The notes beneath the pieces are model-generated. The model worked only from the letters and a program-made list of their open reading frames with translations. It was not told where the DNA came from and ran no database searches. A DNA stretch of 7,483 nucleotides. Source: an uncultured Bacillota bacterium (GTDB lineage Bacteria; Bacillota; Clostridia; Peptostreptococcales; Anaerovoracaceae). Positions 1 to 4,878 of this stretch are shown here, piece after piece. The stretch spans positions 1 through 7,483 of the forward strand of contig CAMNJK010000074.1 of assembly GCA_946541435.1 (NCBI GenBank), in the 5' to 3' direction. The stretch's first letter is position 1; the number at the start of each line of letters is the position of its first letter. A program made the translations under genes and the position numbers.

Positions 1-84
1 AGAATATTGCAAGAACGGAATCCTCAAACCCGCATGGTTACTGGATTGTTTTTGAAAAAAAACAGGATTTTTTGCGTTTTGTTA

Positions 85-113
85 TTTCTTTCACAATAGA
101 GATATGTTACAAT
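85..113 (+). promoter_or_regulatory. Candidate promoter of the hydrogenase operon (extended -10)
   Basis: TACAAT at 108-113 is preceded by TGT, giving an extended -10 of the TGnTAnAAT kind. The hexamer 17 nt upstream (TTTCTT, 85-90) is a poor -35, so recognition would rest on the extended -10 and the AT-rich stretch at 45-100. Transcription would start near 120 and give a leader of about 87 nt before the GTG at 207. This is inferred from pattern only. A frame open from the window edge to a stop at 189-191 leaves a small chance that an upstream gene overlaps this stretch. Confidence 0.45.
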
Positions 114-124
114 GTGCCCGAGGA

Positions 125-172
125 GTTAGCAAGTCAACTAACAGGTGTGGAAATCATTGGAATTCCACACCT
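125..172 (+). promoter_or_regulatory. 5' leader with two consecutive hairpins
   Basis: Two inverted repeats lie between the candidate promoter and the first gene. The first pairs GTTAG (125-129) with CTAAC (138-142) over an 8-nt loop. The second pairs AGGTGTGGAA (143-152) with TTCCACACCT (163-172) over a 10-nt loop. The second is followed only by TTTC, so it is a weak terminator at best. The pair could be an RNA element, or the first repeat could be a protein operator just downstream of the -10. I do not recognise a riboswitch class, and the repeat does not match the usual Rex site (TTGTTAAN4TTAACAA). Confidence 0.4.
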
Positions 173-206
173 TTCACCCGCTCAGAAATAGTATGGAGGA
201 CAAGAA

Positions 207-2060
207 GTGAGCAGATTAGAATTCAAACAAAAAGACCAGGTCCAGAGACTGGTTGAGAGTCTCTATGACGACCTGCAGCGGCGAATCATCGCCAGCCCGC
301 CGAGCCAGTGTCCTGTGGACATGTCCCTGTCTTTCCTGCACATCTGTCAGGCACAATCCTGCGGAAAATGTGTGCCTTGCCGTGTAGGAGTGTATCAGAT
401 GATCAACATCATCGACAGCATCCTGAGTATCAACCATGAGAGCCAGATGAAGGATCTGGAACTGCTGGAGAAGACAGCGGAATCCATCAAGTGTTCTGCT
501 GACTGCGCCATCGGTTCGGAAGCAGCTGAGATCGTACTGAAGGGTCTCCGCAGTTTCCGCGACGACTATATTTCCCATATTGAAAGAGGCCGCTGTGCTG
601 ACCATCTGCGGGATACCAGACACTCTATCCCGTGTGTTGCCAAGTGCCCGGCAGAAGTGGATATCCCGGGATACATTGCCCTGGTCAAGGAAGCCCGCTA
701 CGACGATGCGGTCAAGCTGATCCGCAAGGACAATCCGTTCCCCACCGTCTGCGCACTGATCTGCGAGCACCCCTGCGAGGGTCACTGCAGAAGAAATCTG
801 CTGGATGCGCCCATCAACATCCGTGGTCTTAAGATGTTTGCTGTAGACCACTGCTCCGACTTTGTTCCAATTCCGGAGAAGATGGATGACACCGGCAAGA
901 AGATCGCCATCGTAGGCGGAGGCCCCAGTGGTCTGACAGCTGCCTACTACCTGGCACTGATGGGTCACAAGCCCACCATTTTCGAGAAGAGAAAGCAGCT
1001 GGGAGGAATGCTGCGCTATGGTATCCCAAGCTATCGTCTGCCCCGTCAGAGACTGGAGTGGGATATTCAGTCCATCCTGTCCGCAGGAGTGGATGTGAAG
1101 CTGGAGGCTGACATCGACAGCGAGGAGGATGTAAAGGAACTGATCAAGGACTTTGATGCCGTTTACGTGGCCATCGGAGCTCATAACTACCGCATGATCG
1201 GAATCGAAGGCGAAGAGAGCAACGGTGTGTACTCTGCTGTTGAGATGCTCCGCGCCATCGGTGATGACCACATGCCGGACTTCGAGGGTAAGCGCGTTGC
1301 CGTCGTCGGAGGCGGAAACGTTGCCATGGACGTAGCCAGAACTGCAATGAGACTGGGCGCTGCCCATGTTGATATCGCATACCGCCGCCGCAGAGTGGAC
1401 ATGACCGCCCTGCCGGAGGAAATCGAAGGTGCCGTGGCAGAGGGATGCCGTCTGCTGGAACTGCGTACCCCGGTGCGCATCGAGTCCGATGAAGAGGGTA
1501 ATGTAACCGCTCTGATCCTGCAGCCCCAGAAGGTTGGAGAATACGACAGCTCCGGACGTCCCAAGTCCGTATCCTGTCTGAAGGACGAGCAGGTCGTACC
1601 TTGCGACATCGTTGTTGCCGCCATCGGTCAGGAGATCGATTCCACGATCTTCGAGAAGGCCGGCGTATCCGTACTGTGGAGCAAACTGAACACCGATGCC
1701 TCCATGAAGGTCATCGGCATGGAAGGCGTCTTCGCAGGAGGAGACGGCGTGACCGGACCGTCCACCGTTATCAACGCTATCGCACAGGGTAAGGTCGCTG
1801 CTGCGAACATCGATAACTATCTTGGATACAACCATGAGATCAAGCTGGATCTGGAGATCCCCGATGCTGAACTGGAAGATAAGGTCAAGTGCGGAAGATC
1901 CGAGCTGACATCCCGTTACCCGGATGAGAGAAACCGCGACTTCGACGGATTCGAGAACGGACTGCTGCTGGAAGAGGCTCTGCAGGAAGCAAACCGCTGC
2001 CTGCGTTGTGACCGCAACAGCCTCGGTGCATTCAGAGGAGGGAGGAAGATCAAATGGTAA
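207..2060 (+). CDS. NAD(P)H-dependent flavoprotein: NuoF-type [4Fe-4S] domain fused to GltD/NfnL-like oxidoreductase, HydA partner
   Basis: Predicted soluble electron-transfer subunit linking NAD(P)H to the adjacent hydrogenase. Residues about 45-105 match the iron-sulfur tail of NuoF/HydB (SCGKCVPCR with Cys52, 55, 58 and a late Cys100 followed by AIG), but the FMN/NADH-binding body of NuoF is absent. Residues about 140-200 carry the GltD-type N-terminal cluster region (CVAKCP at 143-148; Cys182, 186, 190, 194). An FAD Rossmann motif GGGPSG follows at 237-242, an NAD(P) motif GGGNVA at 368-373 with a basic RRRR at 393-396 (as in NADPH-binding GltD proteins), and the FAD-domain GGDGVTGPST near 511-520. 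A CxxC lies at 598-601. The GTG start is chosen because GGAGG at 195-199 sits 7 nt upstream. The gene overlaps hydA by 7 nt, implying translational coupling. No GltA large subunit is present, so actual glutamate synthesis is unlikely. The choice of NADPH over NADH is inference. Confidence 0.88.
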   Translation: MSRLEFKQKDQVQRLVESLYDDLQRRIIASPPSQCPVDMSLSFLHICQAQSCGKCVPCRVGVYQMINIIDSILSINHESQMKDLELLEKTAESIKCSADCAIGSEAAEIVLKGLRSFRDDYISHIERGRCADHLRDTRHSIPCVAKCPAEVDIPGYIALVKEARYDDAVKLIRKDNPFPTVCALICEHPCEGHCRRNLLDAPINIRGLKMFAVDHCSDFVPIPEKMDDTGKKIAIVGGGPSGLTAAYYLALMGHKPTIFEKRKQLGGMLRYGIPSYRLPRQRLEWDIQSILSAGVDVKLEADIDSEEDVKELIKDFDAVYVAIGAHNYRMIGIEGEESNGVYSAVEMLRAIGDDHMPDFEGKRVAVVGGGNVAMDVARTAMRLGAAHVDIAYRRRRVDMTALPEEIEGAVAEGCRLLELRTPVRIESDEEGNVTALILQPQKVGEYDSSGRPKSVSCLKDEQVVPCDIVVAAIGQEIDSTIFEKAGVSVLWSKLNTDASMKVIGMEGVFAGGDGVTGPSTVINAIAQGKVAAANIDNYLGYNHEIKLDLEIPDAELEDKVKCGRSELTSRYPDERNRDFDGFENGLLLEEALQEANRCLRCDRNSLGAFRGGRKIKW

Positions 2061-3805
2061 ACATCACGATCAATGGAGTTAAATTATCCGTCCATGAAGG
2101 GACGACGATCCTGAAAGCAGCCCGTGATGCAGCTATCGAGATCCCTCATCTGTGCTACTGGGAGGGTCTGAATGACATCGGCGCATGCCGTGTCTGCTGC
2201 GTGGAGCTGGTAGGCATGGAGAAACTGGTCTCCGCCTGCAACACAGAAGTAGTAGAAGGAATGGAGATCCTGACCAACAGTCCCAAGGCTCGTGCAGCCC
2301 GCAAGACCAACGTTCGTCTGATCCTGTCCGAGCACGACTGCAAATGCGCCATCTGCACCAGAAGTGGAAACTGCGCCCTGCAGTCCATCGCCAGAGATCT
2401 GGGAATCTCCTCTCCGAAGTATGATGATATTGCAGACAAGTACAACTGGCTCCGGGACTTCCCTCTGAGAAGAACCGCCTCCAAGTGCATCAAGTGCATG
2501 CGCTGCGTCCAGGTCTGCGATAAGATCCAGGGCCTGAGCATCTGGGAGATGATCGGTACCGCCGAGCGTACTACCGTCGGCGTCAAGGAAGGTCTCTCCA
2601 TGGACAAAGCCAACTGCTCTCTGTGTGGTCAGTGTATCACCCACTGCCCGGTTGGCGCCCTGAAGGAAAGAAACGACACAGAATACGTTCTGGATGCACT
2701 GGCAGATCCCGAGAAGGTGGTCATGGTCCAGTTCGCACCGGCCGTCCGTGTAGCCTGGGGCGAGAAGGTAGGCCTGCACCGCGTAGAGCAGACCACCGGC
2801 AAGCTGGTTGCCGCCCTGAAGGAGATCGGATTCGATTACGTATTCGACACAGTATATTCTGCTGACATGACCATCATGGAAGAAGGCAGCGAGCTGATCC
2901 AGAGACTGGGTGAGCGCGGCGAGCACAGATGGCCCATGTTCACATCCTGCTGCCCGGGCTGGATGCGGTTTGTGAAGAGCGAGTTCCCGCAGTTCGTACC
3001 GAATCTGTCTACGGCAAAGTCTCCGCAGCAGATGTTCGGCGCACTGGCTAAGACCTACATGGCAGAGAAACTGGGCATCGATCCGGCAAATATCTATTCC
3101 GTATCCATCATGCCCTGCACCGCCAAGAAATACGAGTGCGATGTTCCGGAAGTCAATGACACCGGATTCAAAGATGTAGACGTAGTTCTGACCACCCGTG
3201 AGCTGGACACCCTGATCACAGCTGACGGAATCAACCCGGAAGATCTTCCGGAGATGCCGTTCGACGAGTTCTTCGGTGAAGGAACCGGCGCAGGCGTTAT
3301 CTTCGGCGCTACCGGCGGCGTTATGGAAGCCGCCCTGCGTTCCGCATACTTCCTGGTCACCGGACAGAACCCGCCGGCAGACGCATTCAAGAACGTCCGC
3401 GGTATGAACGGCTGGAAGGAGTCCACCTTCACCATCGCCGGCGCTCAGCTGAAGGTAGCGGTTGCCAGCGGCCTGGCCAACACCCGCAAACTCCTGGAAG
3501 CCATCGAATCCGGCGAAGTCCAGTATGACTTTGTTGAGATCATGGCCTGCCCCGGCGGATGCTCCGGCGGCGGCGGACAGCCGATCCACGACGGTACCGA
3601 AATGGCAGAGATCCGCGGCGGCGAGCTGTATAACATCGACAGTTCCAAGCCGATCCGTTTCTCCCACGAGAACCCCACCGTTCAGCTGACCTACCAGGAA
3701 TACCTGGGAGAGCCCATGTCCCACCGCGCACACGAGCTGCTGCACACCGATGCAGAGAGCTGGAACATGCGCCCGGACTTCGGCTGGTCCTTCCATAAGG
3801 AATAA
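2054..3805 (+). CDS. hydA: [FeFe]-hydrogenase catalytic subunit HydA (CpI-like modular architecture)
   Basis: Catalyses reversible 2H+ + 2e- to H2. At 583 residues it is close to clostridial CpI. In order: an N-terminal [2Fe-2S] ferredoxin domain (Cys34, 45, 48, 62); a His-ligated [4Fe-4S] (His94, Cys98, 101, 107); two ferredoxin-type [4Fe-4S] clusters (Cys145, 148, 151, 155 and Cys188, 191, 194, 198); then the H-cluster domain. Its three signatures are intact: TSCCPGW at 297-303 (proton-relay Cys299, ligand Cys300), MPCTAKKYE at 353-361 (Cys355), and MACPGGCSGGGGQP at 497-510 (Cys499, Cys503). Catalytic-site numbering equals that of CpI, so the enzyme should be active once matured. There is no signal peptide, so it is cytoplasmic. 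The ATG lies inside the end of the upstream gene, with GGAGGGAGGAAG just before it. Adjacency to a GltD-like fusion fits the 'glutamate synthase-linked' group A2 [FeFe] type; that subgroup call is inference. Confidence 0.96.
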   Translation: MVNITINGVKLSVHEGTTILKAARDAAIEIPHLCYWEGLNDIGACRVCCVELVGMEKLVSACNTEVVEGMEILTNSPKARAARKTNVRLILSEHDCKCAICTRSGNCALQSIARDLGISSPKYDDIADKYNWLRDFPLRRTASKCIKCMRCVQVCDKIQGLSIWEMIGTAERTTVGVKEGLSMDKANCSLCGQCITHCPVGALKERNDTEYVLDALADPEKVVMVQFAPAVRVAWGEKVGLHRVEQTTGKLVAALKEIGFDYVFDTVYSADMTIMEEGSELIQRLGERGEHRWPMFTSCCPGWMRFVKSEFPQFVPNLSTAKSPQQMFGALAKTYMAEKLGIDPANIYSVSIMPCTAKKYECDVPEVNDTGFKDVDVVLTTRELDTLITADGINPEDLPEMPFDEFFGEGTGAGVIFGATGGVMEAALRSAYFLVTGQNPPADAFKNVRGMNGWKESTFTIAGAQLKVAVASGLANTRKLLEAIESGEVQYDFVEIMACPGGCSGGGGQPIHDGTEMAEIRGGELYNIDSSKPIRFSHENPTVQLTYQEYLGEPMSHRAHELLHTDAESWNMRPDFGWSFHKE

Positions 3806-3835
3806 TCGAATCGGGGAAGACCTTGCAATCAAACA

Positions 3836-3865
3836 GGGCTGCACGTTTATGGCGTGCAGCCCTTT
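3836..3865. terminator. Intrinsic terminator between convergent genes
   Basis: GGGCTGCACG (3836-3845) and CGTGCAGCCC (3853-3862) form a perfect 10-bp GC-rich stem with a 7-nt loop. It lies 30 nt after the hydA stop and 20 nt beyond the stop of the minus-strand gene. The U-tract is short on both sides (TTTG on plus, TGTTTG on minus). It probably serves both convergent transcripts. Confidence 0.8.
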
Positions 3866-3882
3866 GAAATTGTCGGGAGCTT

Positions 3883-4125
3883 TTAATGTTCTGCAGCGGT
3901 TTCTTCCAGATCTACCGAAGTTTCTTCTTCCTGCTTCAGCTGTTCCAGCATTTCCTCTCTTGCTTTGGCATCTTCTTTCGCCTCTGCGGCATCCAGTGCC
4001 TTCTCTGCCGTACCGTTGATGGTCTCCACCAGGGGCTTGACCAGAGCCAGTCCCACCACCATGAGGGCCATACTTCCAACAGAGGTTCCGACAGCTTTGC
4101 CGACTTTCCATAATAAGTTACTCAT
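3883..4125 (-). CDS. Small predicted membrane protein with charged helical tail, function unknown
   Basis: An 80-residue protein I cannot assign to a family. Residues about 11-33 are hydrophobic and glycine/alanine-rich (VGTSVGSMALMVVGLALVKP) and can form one membrane-spanning or membrane-associated helix. Residues about 40-80 are rich in Ala, Glu and Lys with heptad-like spacing, suggesting an acidic amphipathic helix or coiled coil. The frame is chosen over the opposite-strand frame because AAGGAG (4133-4138) sits 7 nt before the ATG and the composition is protein-like. The opposite frame has no comparable ribosome binding site. It stands alone, convergent with hydA and divergent from the maturation operon. 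A long leader with palindromic operators suggests that a DNA-binding repressor controls it. A role in hydrogenase function is possible only by proximity. Confidence 0.75.
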   Translation of the reverse strand: MSNLLWKVGKAVGTSVGSMALMVVGLALVKPLVETINGTAEKALDAAEAKEDAKAREEMLEQLKQEEETSVDLEETAAEH

Positions 4126-4152
4126 ATACTGACTCCTTTCCTGACTATCCCA

Positions 4153-4185
4153 GGGAGAGAAGCGGTCACGCTTCTTCTGCCTCCC
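4153..4185 (-). promoter_or_regulatory. Leader hairpin of the small membrane-protein gene
   Basis: AGAAGCG (4158-4164) pairs with CGCTTCT (4169-4175) over a 4-nt loop. GGGAG (4153-4157) can pair further out with CTCCC (4181-4185). In the minus-strand transcript this folds 28 nt upstream of the start codon and buries a GGGAGG sequence (4185-4180). The true ribosome binding site at 4133-4138 stays outside. It may stabilise the leader or control a tiny upstream reading frame (GTG at 4169 to TGA at 4122) that ends in an ATGA overlap with the gene's own start. Confidence 0.4.
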
Positions 4186-4191
4186 TTATAA

Positions 4192-4220
4192 TTTTGTACG
4201 TACAATTTGTACGTACAAAA
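4192..4220. promoter_or_regulatory. Double palindromic operator (two TTGTACGTACAA copies)
   Basis: Two identical 12-bp perfect palindromes TTGTACGTACAA lie at 4194-4205 and 4207-4218, separated by one T. The flanks extend the symmetry, so the whole 29-bp block is an inverted repeat around 4206. This is typical of a binding site for a dimeric helix-turn-helix repressor (TetR or GntR type) with two dimers side by side. It sits in the leader of the minus-strand gene, about 67 bp upstream of that start codon. No regulator gene is in the window, so the binder is unknown. Confidence 0.6.
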
Positions 4221-4264
4221 ACCTAAGAGGCGATTTGCTCCAATTGAGCCTTCCACTCTCTTAT

Positions 4265-4284
4265 GATTTTGTGTACACAAAATC
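4265..4284. promoter_or_regulatory. Single palindromic operator related to the double site
   Basis: A perfect 20-bp palindrome runs from GATTTTGTG to CACAAAATC with TGTACA at its centre. It shares the TTGT...ACAA outer halves with the two copies at 4194-4218, its centre about 68 bp away. It begins about 20 bp downstream of the minus-strand -10 hexamer, where a bound repressor would block initiation or early elongation. It may also reach the divergent promoter at 4344-4372 through looping, which is speculation. Confidence 0.55.
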
Positions 4285-4304
4285 GTAAGGACCTTTCTAC
4301 TGCC

Positions 4305-4313
4305 ATTATACCA
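4305..4313 (-). promoter_or_regulatory. Extended -10 promoter of the small membrane-protein gene
   Basis: On the minus strand TGGTATAAT reads from 4313 to 4305: a consensus TATAAT with the TGn extension. The hexamer 17 nt upstream (TGTTTT) is a poor -35, as is common for extended -10 promoters. Transcription would start near 4298, giving a leader of about 170 nt that contains all three palindromes. Confidence 0.6.
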
Positions 4314-4343
4314 TCATTTTTGTCATCAAAACAGAAAATTCAG

Positions 4344-4372
4344 TTGACGTATCCATCTATGCATAGTAGAAT
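4344..4372 (+). promoter_or_regulatory. Sigma-A promoter of the hydrogenase maturation operon leader
   Basis: TTGACG (4344-4349) and TAGAAT (4367-4372) are separated by exactly 17 nt, each one base off the sigma-A consensus. Transcription would start near 4379. It diverges from the minus-strand promoter at 4305-4313 with about 31 bp between the two elements. It is the best-matching promoter in the window. Confidence 0.7.
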
Positions 4373-4378
4373 CGTAAG

Positions 4379-4534
4379 CAACACGGTAACTGGAAAGGCA
4401 GAGAACGCCTGACTGGAAACCGGACCATACCAGAACGCTCTGACTGCGAGGGGAACATGCCCCGAGGAGGAAGGCCAACAGGATCATAGTACGAGTGGTA
4501 CGCCCCTGCGCCTTCCGGCGCAGGGGCGATTTAT
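4379..4534 (+). ncRNA. Unclassified structured leader RNA, candidate riboswitch or attenuator, or stand-alone small RNA
   Basis: This non-coding stretch of about 155 nt runs from the predicted start of the 4344-4372 promoter to an intrinsic terminator. Local helices visible are AGGC/GCCT (4396-4399 with 4407-4410), CTGG/CCGG (4413-4416 with 4420-4423) and GGGG/CCCC (4450-4453 with 4460-4463). A longer-range CAGAG/CTCTG pairing (4399-4403 with 4438-4442) is an alternative to some of these. Near-repeats AGAACGC-TGACTG occur at 4402-4415 and 4432-4446. GGAAGGC (4469-4475) is complementary to the terminator tip (4510-4516), which would allow an on/off switch. No open frame with a ribosome binding site covers it. 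I do not recognise the family: it lacks T-box, cobalamin, SAM, TPP, SRP and tmRNA hallmarks. The next gene begins 84 nt after the terminator stem, so read-through would feed the whole hydE-hydG operon. Confidence 0.6.
4501..4534 (+). terminator. Intrinsic terminator at the end of the leader RNA
   Basis: CGCCCCTGCGCC (4501-4512) pairs perfectly with GGCGCAGGGGCG (4517-4528) around a TTCC tetraloop, followed by ATTTAT. The stem is very strong and the U-tract moderate. It stands between the promoter and the TM1266-hydE-hydG genes, so operon expression from this promoter requires read-through or antitermination. No other promoter as good is visible between 4535 and 4611. Confidence 0.75.
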
Positions 4535-4611
4535 ATTCGGAGAGCGTGTCGCACCCCGACCGGCTCCCTGAAGACCGCAAAAGGCGAATCATAAACCAGG
4601 AGGAAAACAGA

Positions 4612-4878
4612 ATGGAAACCAGAGTCGCAATGCTCTCTATCGTTGTGGAAGATGAGAGCAGGACCGCTGAACTGAACGACATCCTGCATCAGTACAGCGA
4701 ATATATTATAGGAAGAATGGGGATCCCTTATCGGAATCGCCAGATCTCTCTGATCAGCATCGCCATGGACGGCCCGGCGGACGCCATCAGCGCCCTGTCC
4801 GGAAAACTGGGGAATCTCCCGGGAGTCTCCGCCAAGGCGGTCTATGCCAAACTGCATAAGAATACGGAGGAAGCATGA
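4612..4878 (+). CDS. TM1266-family putative iron-only hydrogenase system regulator
   Basis: An 88-residue protein of the small ACT-like/NikR-C-terminal-like family often found beside hydE, hydF and hydG and named after Thermotoga maritima TM1266. The visible pattern is a beta-alpha-beta start (RVAMLSIVVED), a helix (AELNDILHQYSEYIIGRMGIPY) and a second strand-helix half (ISLISIAMDGPADAISALSGKLGNLPGVSAKAVY, with the GVSAKA edge strand). There is no DNA-binding domain, so 'regulator' is a family label and not a shown function. The ATG at 4612 is chosen over upstream starts because AGGAGG (4598-4603) lies 8 nt before it, and because the region before it is the leader. Its TGA overlaps the hydE start as ATGA, implying translational coupling. 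It may sense a metal or a small molecule in hydrogenase assembly; this is inference. Confidence 0.85.
   Translation: METRVAMLSIVVEDESRTAELNDILHQYSEYIIGRMGIPYRNRQISLISIAMDGPADAISALSGKLGNLPGVSAKAVYAKLHKNTEEA

Noticed and set aside
48..63. GTTTTT/AAAAAC inverted repeat as a terminator of an upstream gene
   Set aside because: The stem is AT-only apart from one pair and is not GC-rich enough to act as an intrinsic terminator. More likely part of an AT-rich promoter upstream region.
3..191. Frame open from the window edge to TAG at 189-191, possible tail of an upstream gene
   Set aside because: It has no recognisable protein pattern, it runs through an AT-rich promoter-like stretch and two hairpins, and no start is visible. 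A 62-codon open stretch can occur by chance. It cannot be excluded without the upstream sequence.
216..1835. Long 539-codon open frame on the minus strand opposite the flavoprotein gene
   Set aside because: The composition is that of an antisense shadow of a GC-rich gene. The plus-strand frame has clear cofactor motifs and a ribosome binding site.
2084..4111. 675-codon minus-strand open frame opposite hydA and running into the small gene
   Set aside because: It is a shadow of hydA and reads through the terminator and the well-supported 3883-4125 gene in another frame, with no recognisable domains.
3886..4113. Plus-strand 75-codon frame opposite the small membrane-protein gene
   Set aside because: It is Phe-rich antisense translation of Glu/Lys codons, has no ribosome binding site, and starts after the bidirectional terminator. 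The minus frame has an ideal ribosome binding site and promoter.
4488..4495. AGTACGAG resembles the sarcin-ricin loop core of 23S rRNA
   Set aside because: Only eight bases match, and the surrounding sequence is not rRNA. It can equally form a GTAC/GTAC hairpin (4489-4492 with 4498-4501). Treated as coincidence.
4495..4611. Longer start for the TM1266-family gene at 4495
   Set aside because: The extension would translate the terminator hairpin and leader. The ATG at 4612 has AGGAGG at the right distance and gives the usual family length.
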